A stretch of 34,621 nucleotides of DNA from Thiogranum sp. (GCA_022340245.1 JAJDOI010000159.1:1-34621); one strand, 5' to 3'. Shown: positions 8,201 to 17,360, numbered from the stretch's first letter. Notes: generated by a model not told the origin, from the sequence alone. A program made the numbers and translations.

Positions 8201-9419
8201 GAACATTCGTCCGGAATCCTCCAAATTGCTCGGCCATGACTGAGTCGGCGGGCAAGTCACGACCGCTCGCCAGTTCGGCGGCCTGCTCGACAAGGTTCTG
8301 CGCACGCGCGGGATGCAGGTCTTCGGGGACCCGTTGACCGTTGGCGACGAACATCAGCGGCAGGTGTTGTTTGATAACCGTCGACAGGACGCCACCCAGG
8401 CTGGCCGCCTCATCGAGCTTGGTGAGAATCGCCGCGTCCAGTGCGACGCTGGAAAACGCCCGGATGGTTTCATCCATGACCGAGGGATGCAGTGTGGCCG
8501 ACAACACCAGCAGCGTACGGATGGGAATACCGCTGTCGGCCAGGGTGGCAAACTGTTGGCTCAGACGCACATCACGCTGGCTCATGCCGGCGGTGTCGAT
8601 CAGAACCAGGCGCTTGTCGGCCAGGCTGTTCAACGTGGAGCGCAGTTCCTTGTGGTCGGCAGCAACCTGCACGGGTATGCCCAGCAGGCGCCCGTAGGTC
8701 ATCAGTTGTTCATGAGCGCCGATGCGATAGCTGTCGGTTGTCACCAGCGCAACATGGCGCCTGCCGTGGCGCAACACGTAGCGTGCGGCAAGCTTGGCGA
8801 CACTCGTGGTCTTGCCTACGCCGGTGGAACCGACCAGGGCGACGACGCCCCCCTGGTCGCAAAAATCGTTATCGGCGATCGGCAAGGTTGCCGCAAGTTC
8901 GGTCAACGCCAGTTGCCAGGCGTGCCGTTCGTCGCGCGCGTGCACCGCGGGTGCGGACACCCGCTCGACCAGCGCCGGATCCAGTTCCATAGCGGTGAGC
9001 CGACGCATAACCTCGGTGTACAAGGGCTGGCGACGCTCGGTGTCGTTCCATGCCAGGTGTGCCAGCTGGTTTTCCAGCAGGCCGCGCAGTTGCCTGATTT
9101 CCTCGCGCATGGACACAATGGCCGGGTCCTGCGCCCAGTCCACGGGCTGCACCCGCCGCTGCTGCGCCGCCGCCGGCGCGCTGAAGGTATCCGCCGCGTC
9201 GGGCGTTGGGGCTTGCGCGCCTGCTGCGTCCGAACCCGCCGCCTCGGCCGCAGCCGACTGCGGTTCGAGCAACGATTCGTCGTAGTCCAGCGCGGCGATA
9301 ATCTCGATCCCGCCTTCGACCTGCCGGTTGGAGAGAATCACGGCATCCGGGCCCTGGTCCTCGCGCACTTTCTGGATCGCCTGACGCATGTCCGGCGCAA
9401 AGAAGCGTTTAACTTTCAT
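8193..9419 (-). CDS. flhF: SRP-type GTPase FlhF, polar flagellar placement
   Basis: FlhF recruits the first flagellar components (FliF) to the pole. The 408-aa protein has the three expected parts: an N-terminal basic B domain (MKVKRFFAPDMRQAIQKVRE onward, with a variable Ala-rich linker to about 95), a helical N domain (about 100-185), and a G domain with P-loop GSTGVGKT (197-204), the LIDTAGMSQRD G3 motif and the TKLDEAASLGG G4/G5 region. It starts 58 nt after flhA with a GGGAG ribosome site and overlaps flhG by 8 nt. Presence of both FlhF and FlhG points to polar flagellation. Confidence 0.96.
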   Translation of the reverse strand: MKVKRFFAPDMRQAIQKVREDQGPDAVILSNRQVEGGIEIIAALDYDESLLEPQSAAAEAAGSDAAGAQAPTPDAADTFSAPAAAQQRRVQPVDWAQDPAIVSMREEIRQLRGLLENQLAHLAWNDTERRQPLYTEVMRRLTAMELDPALVERVSAPAVHARDERHAWQLALTELAATLPIADNDFCDQGGVVALVGSTGVGKTTSVAKLAARYVLRHGRRHVALVTTDSYRIGAHEQLMTYGRLLGIPVQVAADHKELRSTLNSLADKRLVLIDTAGMSQRDVRLSQQFATLADSGIPIRTLLVLSATLHPSVMDETIRAFSSVALDAAILTKLDEAASLGGVLSTVIKQHLPLMFVANGQRVPEDLHPARAQNLVEQAAELASGRDLPADSVMAEQFGGFRTNVHV

Positions 9420-9477
9420 TGCAACACCCCACTCCCGGTCAAGGCACCTGCGCCTCTGTGTTTATTGTTCGCCCTGT

Positions 9478-11604
9478 TCATCCCGTCAGGCTCCCGTTCT
9501 GCTCGACACCGAGACTCGGTGCTTCTGTTCCTATGTTGGCAACAACTTTTATCTGCTTGTTGTCCGGTATCTCGTTGTAGCCCAGCACCTGAAGCGCCGG
9601 GATGCTGTGGCGGACCAGCCTTGCCAGCCACGGCCGCAGCGGCGGCGAAACCAGCAGTATGGCCGCCTGCCCCGCGGCTTCCTGCCGGTGGGCACTTTCG
9701 GCCAGCGAACGATGCATCCGTTCCGCCAGTCCCGGTTCGATACCGGCGCCGCCTTCCGAGACAGCCTGAATCGAGGATTGCAATATCTGTTCCAGTGACG
9801 GATCAAGCGTAATGACCGGCACTTCAGAGCCCATCCCGTTGATATGCTGGATAATTGATCGGCCGAGCGCGACGCGCACGGCAGCGGTGAGAGCGCCGGG
9901 ATCTTGACTCCGCGGACCGGTCTCGGCGAGCGCTTCGGCGATGGTCCGCATGTCGCGGATCGGAATACGCTCCTCCAGCAGGTTCTGCAGCACCTTCAGT
10001 ACAACGCCGATCGAGAGTGTCTTGGGCACCAGGTCTTCCACCAGCTTCGGCGCCGCCTTGGCCAGCACGTCAAGCAACTGCTGGACCTCCTCGTGACCGA
10101 TAAGCTCGTGCGCATGGCTCTGCAACAGTTCGCTGAGGTGGGTGGCGACCACGGTGCTGGCATCGACTACGGTGTAACCCAGCGTGCGGGCGTTATCGCG
10201 TTCGGAAGGCAGGATCCAGATGGCCTCCAGGCCGAAAGCCGGGTCGCGGGTTTCGATACCCTGGATCGTGCCGAACACCCGCCCCGGGTTGATCGCCAGA
10301 TCCCGGTCGGGGTAAATCTCCGCCTCGCCGACCGGCACACCCATCAACAGGATGCGGTAAGCGTTGGGCGACAGCTCCAGGTTGTCACGGATATGCACCG
10401 GCTGGACGAGGAAACCCAGCTCCTGGGACAGCTTTTTACGCACACCCTTGATCCGGTCCATCATCTGCCCGCCCTGGGCACGATCGACCAGCGGAATCAG
10501 GCGGTAGCCGACCTCCAGCCCGATGATGTCAACCGGACCCACGTCATCCCAGCTGAGGTCGCGCGCCTCCGGCGGTGTCGACTCGGCTTCTGAAGGACCT
10601 TCGGCGGGTAGCAGTTCCTGTTGCTGGCGCTTCCAGGTAAACCAGGCACCGGTACCGGCGGCCGCGGCCAACGACAGGAACGCCAGGTTGGGCATGCCCG
10701 GTATCAACCCCATGAAGCCGATAATGCCGCCCGAAACCGCCAGAACCATGGGGTTACCGAACAGCTGCTCGAACACCTGGTCGGACATTTTCTGCTTGCT
10801 GGACACGCGGGTCACGATGATGGCCGTCGCCGAGGACAGCACCAGCGAGGGAATCTGCGCGACCAGACCGTCACCGATGGTGAGCAGCGTATAGTTATGC
10901 AGGGCGTCGCTGATCGGCAGGTCGAACTGCAGCGTGCCGATGGCCAGGCCGCCGACAATATTGATAAACAGGATCAGGATACCGGCAATGGCATCGCCGC
11001 GAACGAACTTGCTGGCACCGTCCATGGCACCGTAGAAATCCGCTTCGCGTCCGATCTCCTCGCGCCGGGTGCGGGCCTCGTCCTGGGTGATCAGGCCGGC
11101 GTTCATGTCGGCGTCGATCGCCATCTGTTTGCCCGGCATGGCATCCAGGGTGAAACGGGCGCTGACTTCGGACACGCGCCCGGCACCCTTGGTCACCACC
11201 ACGAAGTTGATAATCACGAGTATGGCAAACACCACCAGGCCGACAGCGTAGTTGCCGCCGACCACGAATTCACCGAACGACTCGATGACTTTACCCGCCG
11301 CACCGGTGCCGGTATGGCCGTTGAGCAGGACCACGCGCGTCGAAGCCACGTTGAGCGCAAGACGCAACAGTGTGGTGACCAGCAGGACCGTGGGGAAGAT
11401 ACCGAAGTCCAGCGGCCGCAACGCATAGATGGTGACCATCAATACCACCAGGGACAGGGTGATATTGAAGGTGAAGAACATGTCGAGCGCGATGGGCGGC
11501 AGGGGAATGATCACCATCGCCAGCATCATCACCAGCAGGACGGGTGCGCCCAGGCCCTTGCCGCTGATACCGCGTAAACTCAGTGTTGCTGCTTCAGTAG
11601 CCAT
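9478..11604 (-). CDS. flhA: Flagellar type III export gate protein FlhA
   Basis: FlhA forms the nonameric ring of the export gate, coupling proton flow to export and docking chaperone-substrate complexes. The 708-aa protein has an N-terminal half of about eight hydrophobic helices (about 15-325) and a soluble C-terminal half (about 360-690). The FHIPEP family signature, RVSEVSARFTLDAMPGKQMA, lies in the cytoplasmic loop after helix 4. Also seen are GDGLVAQIPSLVLSSATAII and the C-terminal VVATHLSELLQSHAHELIG. It starts with ATG at 11604 after a purine-rich GAAGAGAGAG leader and follows flhB by 104 nt, enough to hold its own regulatory site. Confidence 0.97.
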   Translation of the reverse strand: MATEAATLSLRGISGKGLGAPVLLVMMLAMVIIPLPPIALDMFFTFNITLSLVVLMVTIYALRPLDFGIFPTVLLVTTLLRLALNVASTRVVLLNGHTGTGAAGKVIESFGEFVVGGNYAVGLVVFAILVIINFVVVTKGAGRVSEVSARFTLDAMPGKQMAIDADMNAGLITQDEARTRREEIGREADFYGAMDGASKFVRGDAIAGILILFINIVGGLAIGTLQFDLPISDALHNYTLLTIGDGLVAQIPSLVLSSATAIIVTRVSSKQKMSDQVFEQLFGNPMVLAVSGGIIGFMGLIPGMPNLAFLSLAAAAGTGAWFTWKRQQQELLPAEGPSEAESTPPEARDLSWDDVGPVDIIGLEVGYRLIPLVDRAQGGQMMDRIKGVRKKLSQELGFLVQPVHIRDNLELSPNAYRILLMGVPVGEAEIYPDRDLAINPGRVFGTIQGIETRDPAFGLEAIWILPSERDNARTLGYTVVDASTVVATHLSELLQSHAHELIGHEEVQQLLDVLAKAAPKLVEDLVPKTLSIGVVLKVLQNLLEERIPIRDMRTIAEALAETGPRSQDPGALTAAVRVALGRSIIQHINGMGSEVPVITLDPSLEQILQSSIQAVSEGGAGIEPGLAERMHRSLAESAHRQEAAGQAAILLVSPPLRPWLARLVRHSIPALQVLGYNEIPDNKQIKVVANIGTEAPSLGVEQNGSLTG

Positions 11605-11708
11605 AGTGGTCTCTCTCTTCTATCTGACCGGGCAGTAGCGCCAGCCTTCCCCTCGCCACGCGCCGCGTCAGCGCACAGGCGGGGTATCCGACTGCCCGGG
11701 CGGACGCA
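11605..11708 (-). other. flhB-flhA intergenic region with a spaced inverted repeat
   Basis: This is the longest gap in the export-gate block. Two 9-nt arms, CCGGGCAGT at 11628-11636 and ACTGCCCGG at 11691-11699, are exact inverted complements 54 nt apart and could fold the leader before flhA. A poor sigma-54-like match, TGGCGAGGGGAAGGCT, keeps the invariant GG and GC at correct spacing but has four mismatches elsewhere, so I do not call it a promoter. Confidence 0.4.
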
Positions 11709-12884
11709 CTATTCCTGGTCTGCATTACGCTCATGACCGGTGCCGGTTTGCGGGCCCTGGAAAAACTCGTCCGGGACCTCCACGGGACCGGGACGGTGCG
11801 GAACCGGGCCACCGTGCACACTGGCTTTCAACTGGAAGACGTAGGCGAGTATCTGGGCGACGGCGAGATACAGGCCGGCCGGCACCTCGTGGTTGATTTC
11901 CGTGCTGTAGTAGAGTGCGCGCGCCAGCGGCGGTGCTTCGTACAGCGGTACTTTGTTCGCCACAGCAACGGTGCGGATCTGGCTCGCCACCAGTTCCACG
12001 CCCTTGGCGACCACGATGGGTGCCGACATCTTCCCGGCGTTGTAGCGAAGTGCCACCGCGTAGTGGGTCGGGTTGGTGATAACCACGTCGGCCTTGGGTA
12101 TCGCTTCCATCATGCGCCGCTGCGCAATATCACGCTGCATCTGGCGTATGCGGGATTTGACTTCCGGCTTGCCTTCGGTGTTCTTGTTTTCGTCCCTGAC
12201 TTCCTGGCGGGTCATTTTCATGTTCTTGGCATGGTCCCAGAGCTGGTAAGGCACATCGATGGCGGCGATCAGCAGCAGGGAAGCGCTCAGCACAATAAAC
12301 GACTTCGACAGGATGCTGCCGGTATGCGCCAGGCCCGCTTCGACGGATTCGCGGCCAAGGCCCATGAGTTCCGGCAGGTAGTGCCACAGCAGGCCCGCGC
12401 CGATGGAACCGATCAGCAGAAACTTGGCCAGCGACTTGACCATTTCCACTACCCCGCGGACAGCGAATATGCGTTTCATGCCCTGCAGCGGATTCAGCTT
12501 GTCGGGTTTGAACGCCAGCGCCTCGGTGCTGAACGACCACCCACCCAACGCCACCGGGGCGGCAAACGCCGTTACCAGCATCACCAGCAGGAACGGCAAC
12601 AGCAGCAACATGGCCTGACCCAGGGCGGTGCCGAACAGCTCTATTACCGCGAAGTGATCAAACGCCTTGGCACGTTCTATCACCAGCCCCTGGTGCATAA
12701 TCTGCCCCAGCTGTTCGACCATGTGACGGCCAAGCAGCGCCATGGACAGCGCCGCCATCAACAGCATGGCCATGCTGGTAAGCTCCTTGGAGCGCGGCAC
12801 CTGGCCCTTCTCGCGGGCCTCCTCGAGTCGTTTGGGGGTCGCGTCTTCTGTTTTTTCCTGACCGTCTTCGTTTTCCTGTGCCAT
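11709..12884 (-). CDS. flhB: Flagellar export switch protein FlhB
   Basis: FlhB switches the export apparatus from rod/hook to filament substrates when FliK signals hook completion. From ATG 12884, 1 nt after the fliR stop, it is 391 aa; a GTG four codons earlier lacks a ribosome site. The N-terminus DGQEKTEDATPKRLEEAREK is typical, followed by four membrane segments (about 38-56, 90-112, 140-165, 190-212). The cytoplasmic domain contains the autocleavage site NPTH with Asn271-Pro272. The tail is Pro-rich and slightly longer than in enteric FlhB (about 383 aa). Confidence 0.96.
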   Translation of the reverse strand: MAQENEDGQEKTEDATPKRLEEAREKGQVPRSKELTSMAMLLMAALSMALLGRHMVEQLGQIMHQGLVIERAKAFDHFAVIELFGTALGQAMLLLLPFLLVMLVTAFAAPVALGGWSFSTEALAFKPDKLNPLQGMKRIFAVRGVVEMVKSLAKFLLIGSIGAGLLWHYLPELMGLGRESVEAGLAHTGSILSKSFIVLSASLLLIAAIDVPYQLWDHAKNMKMTRQEVRDENKNTEGKPEVKSRIRQMQRDIAQRRMMEAIPKADVVITNPTHYAVALRYNAGKMSAPIVVAKGVELVASQIRTVAVANKVPLYEAPPLARALYYSTEINHEVPAGLYLAVAQILAYVFQLKASVHGGPVPHRPGPVEVPDEFFQGPQTGTGHERNADQE

Positions 12885-12885
12885 C

Positions 12886-13680
12886 TTACGGCCCACCCTT
12901 GCCGAGGAGCCCGGCAGCGGTCAGCGCCCCGTCCAGCATATGCCGCAGTTCCGGCAGCAGGTTGGACAGGGCAAACACCAGAACAACGAAACCCAGGGTC
13001 AAAGTCACCGGGAAACCCACACCGAAAATGTTCAGTTGCGGCGCCGAACGGCTGACCACGCCGAAGGACAGGTTCACGAGCAGAACAGAAGCGACCGCCG
13101 GCAGCGCCACCATGACGGCATCGCCGAACATGCGCACGCCCCAGTCAGCGATGACGCGAAAATCCTCCCGGGACAGGGCATCGACACCGATGGGGACTGA
13201 TTGAAAGCTGTCGGCCAGTACCCGCAGCAGCGCCAGGTGACCATTCAGCGCGAGGAACAGCAACGTCGCTATCACCACGTAGTATTGACCGATGACCGGC
13301 ACGCTGACGCCGTTTTGCGGATCGACCATTTGCGCGAAACCCAGACCCATGCCCATGGCGATGGTCTGTCCGGCGATGACCAGCGTGGCGAGTATCAGCT
13401 GCAGGCTGAAGCCCATTGCCATCCCCAGCAGCAGTTGCTGGACGGTGACCAGTGCGCTGGCGGCCGACAGCGGCTCAATGGCCGGCACCGGCGGAATCAG
13501 CGGCAGCAGCACCCAGGTCAGCAGCAGCGCGATGACCAGCCTGACCCGCAGCGGCACAATGCGCGCGCCAAAGATCGGCGCGATAGCGAGCATCGCGGCG
13601 ATGCGCGTGAACGGCCACACCAGGGTCCCGACCCAGGAGGCGATGTCGGCGCTGGTGAAAAGCATGGCCGCGTTGCTCAT
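12886..13680 (-). CDS. fliR: Flagellar export gate protein FliR
   Basis: FliR joins FliP and FliQ in the helical export-gate core. The 264-aa protein is strongly hydrophobic, with repeated membrane segments. Typical family stretches are WPFTRIAAMLAIAPIFGAR near the N-terminus and MGMGLGFAQMVDPQNGVSVP in the middle (about 145-165). It starts 6 nt after fliQ and ends 1 nt before the flhB ATG, consistent with tightly linked expression of gate components. Confidence 0.95.
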   Translation of the reverse strand: MSNAAMLFTSADIASWVGTLVWPFTRIAAMLAIAPIFGARIVPLRVRLVIALLLTWVLLPLIPPVPAIEPLSAASALVTVQQLLLGMAMGFSLQLILATLVIAGQTIAMGMGLGFAQMVDPQNGVSVPVIGQYYVVIATLLFLALNGHLALLRVLADSFQSVPIGVDALSREDFRVIADWGVRMFGDAVMVALPAVASVLLVNLSFGVVSRSAPQLNIFGVGFPVTLTLGFVVLVFALSNLLPELRHMLDGALTAAGLLGKGGP

Positions 13681-13686
13681 CGCACC

Positions 13687-13956
13687 TTACCCGATCAGCT
13701 CCGGTATGCTTTCAATCAGATGCGTCGTAAAGCCGAGCAGGGTGTTCAGCAGCGCGGGGCCGGCGATCAGTATCACCAGGGCGACAACGATCAGCTTGGG
13801 GACAAAGGTCAGCGTCATTTCGTTGATCTGGGTGGCTGCCTGCAGCATACCCACCAGCAGACCGACCACCAGCGCCGACAACAGCAGCGGCGCCGACAGC
13901 AGCGCAGTGACTTTCATCGCCTGGGTACCGATGTCGAGTACGGTTTCCGGTGTCAT
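13687..13956 (-). CDS. fliQ: Flagellar export gate protein FliQ
   Basis: FliQ is a small hairpin protein, four copies of which wrap the FliP-FliR core. Its 89 aa equals the family norm. Two hydrophobic helices (about 14-38 and 52-75) flank the conserved loop LQAATQINEMTLTFVPKL, the FliQ/SctS signature. The gene lies 11 nt after fliP and 6 nt before fliR. Confidence 0.96.
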   Translation of the reverse strand: MTPETVLDIGTQAMKVTALLSAPLLLSALVVGLLVGMLQAATQINEMTLTFVPKLIVVALVILIAGPALLNTLLGFTTHLIESIPELIG

Positions 13957-13967
13957 GGTGCGTCCTC

Positions 13968-14711
13968 CTATACCGAGAAACTGGATGCCAGTGTGCCCAT
14001 GACCAGCGACCAGCCGTCGATCAGCACGAACAACATGATTTTGAAAGGCAGCGAAATTATCATGGGTGACAACATCATCATGCCCATCGACATCAACAGG
14101 GTGGCGATGACCAGATCAATGACCAGGAACGGGATCAGGATCAGGAAGCCGATCTGAAATGCGGTCTTCAACTCACTGGTGACAAAGGCCGGCATCAACA
14201 GCGAGAAGGGTACGTCGTCCGGGCTCTGGAATTGCGGCGCCTTGGAAATATTGGCGAACAGAATAAGGTCGTCGTCACGCGTCTGCGCGAGCATGAACTT
14301 TCGGAATGGCACAGCGGCATGCTGCAGCGCTTCCTGCGCAGGCATTTGCTCATCCAGGTACGGCTCGAGAGCGCTGTCGTACACCTTGTCGAACACCGGC
14401 ATCATAATGAACAGACTGAGGAACAACGCCAGCCCGATCAGCACCTGGTTGGATGGCGAGGACTGGGTACCGAGCGCCTGTCGCAGAATTGCCAGAACGA
14501 TGATCACGCGGGTAAAAGAGGTCATCATCATCAGCGCCGCCGGCAGCAGGCTGAGCGCCGTCATAAACAGCAGGACCTGGATGGTGACCGTGTAGGTTTC
14601 CGAACCGTCCTTGCCGGGCTCGACCTTGAGCGCTGCGAGCCCCGGTTCGGCCAGCGCCATGACCGGGGAAAGACTCAACAGCAGGCTCAGCCAGAACAAC
14701 ACCCGTTTCAT
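13968..14711 (-). CDS. fliP: Flagellar export gate protein FliP
   Basis: FliP forms the pentameric base of the export gate. From ATG 14711 (TGATG overlap of 1 nt with fliO; a GTG at 14714 is the alternative) it is 247 aa. A cleavable signal peptide is evident: [21 protein letters not shown] followed by EPGL. Further membrane segments and the signatures [18 protein letters not shown] and [20 protein letters not shown]-type sequence (here [19 protein letters not shown]) identify the family. The end [20 protein letters not shown] is also conserved. Confidence 0.96.
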   Translation of the reverse strand: MKRVLFWLSLLLSLSPVMALAEPGLAALKVEPGKDGSETYTVTIQVLLFMTALSLLPAALMMMTSFTRVIIVLAILRQALGTQSSPSNQVLIGLALFLSLFIMMPVFDKVYDSALEPYLDEQMPAQEALQHAAVPFRKFMLAQTRDDDLILFANISKAPQFQSPDDVPFSLLMPAFVTSELKTAFQIGFLILIPFLVIDLVIATLLMSMGMMMLSPMIISLPFKIMLFVLIDGWSLVMGTLASSFSV

Positions 14712-15193
14712 CACGCTTTACCCTTGCCGAGTATGCGCCCGAGCTGTTCGCCAAACCCGGCGGTGGCTGCACCCTGCTGCGGCTGCAGGGGCCGGTCGAG
14801 CACGTGAAGGGTTTGTACCCGCCCCGGGGCGACGCCAAGAAGCAACTGGGTTTCACCGGCCTGGATAAGTACCACGCGCTCGCGCGAGCCCATGGACAGA
14901 CCGCCAAGCACCCGCAAGCCACCGCCGGCGGCCATCTGGAAACGGCCGCTGCGCTTGAGCAGCCAGGCGATGCCCAGTATCAGGCCCAGCACCACCAGCA
15001 TGCCGAGCGTGAGCTGCCACAGGCTGGCCATTGCCATCGGGTCCTGGGAGGGGGACAACGCGGTGAACGGCGCCTTCGCGGGTTGCGCGCCGGCAGCCGC
15101 CGCGGCCGCCTGTTCGGCGGCCAGCAACGGCTTTGCGGTAAGCAGCGCAGGCAGGCTCATCATCAGGTGCCTTGGTACTGGAATAAGTGTCAT
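14711..15193 (-). CDS. fliO: Flagellar assembly protein FliO
   Basis: FliO helps assemble the FliP ring and is the least conserved gate protein. The 160-aa sequence has a hydrophobic N-terminal stretch (about 9-25, perhaps a signal sequence), an Ala-rich periplasmic part, one clear membrane helix (about 57-78, [20 protein letters not shown]) and a cytoplasmic domain with [20 protein letters not shown] and [16 protein letters not shown]. The latter part is characteristic of FliO. It begins 6 nt after fliN and overlaps fliP by 1 nt. Confidence 0.92.
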   Translation of the reverse strand: MTLIPVPRHLMMSLPALLTAKPLLAAEQAAAAAAGAQPAKAPFTALSPSQDPMAMASLWQLTLGMLVVLGLILGIAWLLKRSGRFQMAAGGGLRVLGGLSMGSRERVVLIQAGETQLLLGVAPGRVQTLHVLDRPLQPQQGAATAGFGEQLGRILGKGKA

Positions 15194-15199
15194 GCGGAC

Positions 15200-15619
15200 C
15201 TACTTGAGCTTTTTGACGCGTTCCGCCGGACTGATCACATCGGTGAGGCGTATACCGAACTTCTCGTTGACGACAACGACCTCGCCGTGCGCCACCAGGG
15301 TCCCGTTGACCAGGACGTCCATGGGTTCGCCCGCCAGGCGATCGAGTTCCACGACAGAACCCTGGTTGAGTTGCAGGAGGTTACGGATACTGATCTGGGT
15401 ACGCCCGATTTCCATGGAAATCGTTACCGGGATGTCGAGAATAACGTCGAGGTTGGCCTCGTCGCCGGCCGGGCCACCAGAGGTATCTTCCAGGTGCTCG
15501 AACTCCGCCGCAGGCGCTTCGGCGACCGCGGTATCGCTTTCCGCGTCGGCCTGTTCGGCCATCGCTGCGGCCCAGTCATCGACGGCGCCGGCGTCCTGGT
15601 TGTCGATTTCGTCACTCAT
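15200..15619 (-). CDS. fliN: Flagellar motor switch protein FliN
   Basis: FliN forms the lower C-ring with FliM, binds CheY-P and docks the FliH-FliI export complex. The 139-aa protein has an acidic, Ala-rich N-terminal part (1-60) and a C-terminal SpoA domain (about 62-139). It contains ILDIPVTISMEIGRTQISIR, LLQLNQGSVVELDRLAGEPM and the ending GEVVVVNEKFGIRLTDVISP, all diagnostic. It lies 18 nt after fliM and 6 nt before fliO. Confidence 0.96.
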   Translation of the reverse strand: MSDEIDNQDAGAVDDWAAAMAEQADAESDTAVAEAPAAEFEHLEDTSGGPAGDEANLDVILDIPVTISMEIGRTQISIRNLLQLNQGSVVELDRLAGEPMDVLVNGTLVAHGEVVVVNEKFGIRLTDVISPAERVKKLK

Positions 15620-15637
15620 TGGCTTCTCCTGACAGGC

Positions 15638-16621
15638 CTACTGTTCTATTTGGTCGGGCACGATCTTCCGCAGGATCTTCACAGCCCGCGAACCGTTGTA
15701 GATGCCGAACTTGCCGCGAAACACCGGGGTATCCACGGCTTCCAGCGTGACCAGTTCGGGGATATCGATGGGAATAACATCACCGGCGCGCATCTCCTTG
15801 AGGTCGCGCAGCGATATTGTTGCTTCCACCAGCATGCTCTTGAGATCGACCCGGGCCTGTTTCATCTCTTCGCGAATAGCCCGCGTCCAGCGCTCGTCAC
15901 GATCGGAAGAATCACTCTGTACACCGGCGTCGAGCAGCTGGCGGATCGGCTCGACCATGGAGTACGGCATGGTGACGTGCATATCGCCGCCGCCGCCTTC
16001 GAGTTCCACGCGGAAGGTGTTGACCACAACCACCTCGGTGGGGCTGACGATGTTGGCGAAGTGCGGGTTGACTTCGGAACCCTGGTAGTCGAATTCCACG
16101 TTCATAACCGGTGTCCACGCCTGCGACAGGTCCTTGAAGGCAATGTCGAGCACCATCTGGATAACGCGAAGTTCGGTCGGCGTGAACTCGCGGCCCTCGA
16201 TCTTGGTATGGAAACGCCCGCCGCCGCCAAAGAAATTGTCCACCAGGGCGAACACCAGCTTCGGCTCCAGCACAAACAACGCCGTGCCGCGTAGCGGGTG
16301 TACCCGTACCAGGTTGAGACTGGTGGGCACGAACAGACTGTGTACATACTCGGCGAACTTGAGCATCTGTACGCCCGAAACCGAAATCTCGCCGGCACGG
16401 CGCAGCATGTTGAAAAGACTGATACGGAAATAGCGCGCGAAACGTTCGTTGATCATCTCCAGCGTGGGCATGCGCCCACGGACAATACGATCCTGGCTGG
16501 TGAAGTCGTAGCCGCGGACCTCGCCCTCGGGTATCTCTTCGTCGGTTTCGGTCTCGACGTCGCCGCCGCTGACGCCGTGCAGCAGGGCATCGATTTCGTC
16601 TTGAGAAAGGAGGTCATTCAC
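15638..16621 (-). CDS. fliM: Flagellar motor switch protein FliM
   Basis: FliM is the CheY-P receptor of the C-ring. The N-terminal peptide MNDLLSQDEIDALL is the classic CheY-P-binding segment. The CheC-like middle domain (about 45-225) carries TLEMINERFARYFR and the switch region, and a SpoA domain closes the 327-aa protein (about 240-320). It begins 9 nt after fliL and 18 nt before fliN. Confidence 0.97.
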   Translation of the reverse strand: MNDLLSQDEIDALLHGVSGGDVETETDEEIPEGEVRGYDFTSQDRIVRGRMPTLEMINERFARYFRISLFNMLRRAGEISVSGVQMLKFAEYVHSLFVPTSLNLVRVHPLRGTALFVLEPKLVFALVDNFFGGGGRFHTKIEGREFTPTELRVIQMVLDIAFKDLSQAWTPVMNVEFDYQGSEVNPHFANIVSPTEVVVVNTFRVELEGGGGDMHVTMPYSMVEPIRQLLDAGVQSDSSDRDERWTRAIREEMKQARVDLKSMLVEATISLRDLKEMRAGDVIPIDIPELVTLEAVDTPVFRGKFGIYNGSRAVKILRKIVPDQIEQ

Positions 16622-16630
16622 GGGCGCGGC

Positions 16631-17185
16631 CTATTGCATGACAAAACTGGTAAAGAAAACACTTTCGACACCGGGTTTGCCGGTCTCGGCTTTCATCACT
16701 TTCTGGATTTCAGTCAGAGCATCCGCGCGCAGTTTTTCCTTGCCTTCACGGGTGTTGAGAGCTGTCGGGTCCTGGCTGCTGAAGAGCATGACCAGGCTGT
16801 TGCGTATGGCGGGCCGCTGCTCCTTGACGCGCTCCACGGCGTCCGGATCGCGGGTGCCGGCTTCGATGGTAATCTGCAGAAAACGGATATCGCTGTCGCC
16901 GCTGAAATTGACCACAAACGGGGGGTCGAGCGGGATATAGTTCAGGGGAGGCTTGCTGCTGGCGAGCTTATTGCCGGCGCCTTTGTCGGCCTTGACGTCG
17001 GACGCGCTCTGCACATCAGCCGGCTGGTCGCCGCCGGACAGTATGCCGGTCAACATAAGTGTTGCCGTGGCGGAAACGCCCAACAGCAATACCACGACGA
17101 CAATCACAATGAGCATCTTGGACTTGGACTTGGGCGCTTCTGCACCACCCTCGATATCCAGGTCCAAATCGTCTTCCTGTGCCAT
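16631..17185 (-). CDS. fliL: Flagellar basal body-associated protein FliL
   Basis: FliL rings the stator and supports motor torque. From ATG 17185 (AGGGG upstream; the in-frame TTG at 17191 is unlikely) it is 184 aa. It has an acidic cytoplasmic N-terminus, one membrane helix (about 24-47, MLIVIVVVVLLLGVSATATL) and a periplasmic stomatin-like domain with YIPLDPPFVVNFSGDSDIRF and TREGKEKLRADALTEIQKVM. It heads the fliLMNOPQR-flhB run behind a strong sigma-54 promoter and follows the globin-sensor gene. Confidence 0.95.
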   Translation of the reverse strand: MAQEDDLDLDIEGGAEAPKSKSKMLIVIVVVVLLLGVSATATLMLTGILSGGDQPADVQSASDVKADKGAGNKLASSKPPLNYIPLDPPFVVNFSGDSDIRFLQITIEAGTRDPDAVERVKEQRPAIRNSLVMLFSSQDPTALNTREGKEKLRADALTEIQKVMKAETGKPGVESVFFTSFVMQ

Positions 17186-17220
17186 TTGCAAACCCCTGTT
17201 TTAGCTTGTGCTTGAGGGTT

Positions 17221-17236
17221 AGCAAGACGTGTGCCA
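17221..17236 (-). promoter_or_regulatory. Sigma-54 promoter of the fliL operon
   Basis: On the minus strand it reads TGGCACACGTCTTGCT, matching the -24/-12 consensus TGGCAC-N5-TTGCW at every consensus position. The predicted start lies about 25 nt before the fliL ATG. It is the best promoter match in the window and would place the C-ring and export-gate genes under FleQ or FleR plus RpoN. Confidence 0.88.
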
Positions 17237-17306
17237 CGCGGAGACGTATTTTTTGTATATTTAAATCATGTAGTTATTTCAGCCAATCCGTATGGCGCCG
17301 GAGTTT

Positions 17307-17319
17307 TGACTTGTTGATT
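17307..17319 (-). promoter_or_regulatory. IHF-like site upstream of the fliL promoter
   Basis: AATCAACAAGTCA fits the IHF consensus WATCAA-N4-TTR with one mismatch. Its centre is about 100 nt upstream of the predicted start. An AT-rich tract at about 17247-17280 lies between it and the promoter. DNA bending by IHF is common at sigma-54 promoters, but this is a single short match. Confidence 0.3.
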
Positions 17320-17360
17320 GCGCACTTGCCGACAGAAGATTGGCTGAAGGGAGGTGTCCC

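Noticed and set aside
8313-9812. Plus-strand open frame of 499 codons across flhF and the end of flhA
   Set aside because: It crosses two well-supported genes in antisense, has no recognisable domain and no ribosome site that fits.
11650-11690. Sigma-54 promoter for flhA (TGGCGAGGGGAAGGCT)
   Set aside because: Only the invariant GG and GC agree; four other consensus positions differ, which is too weak in GC-rich DNA.
14804-16294. Plus-strand open frame of 496 codons opposite fliO, fliN and fliM
   Set aside because: Antisense shadow of three conserved genes; composition is typical of reversed coding DNA.
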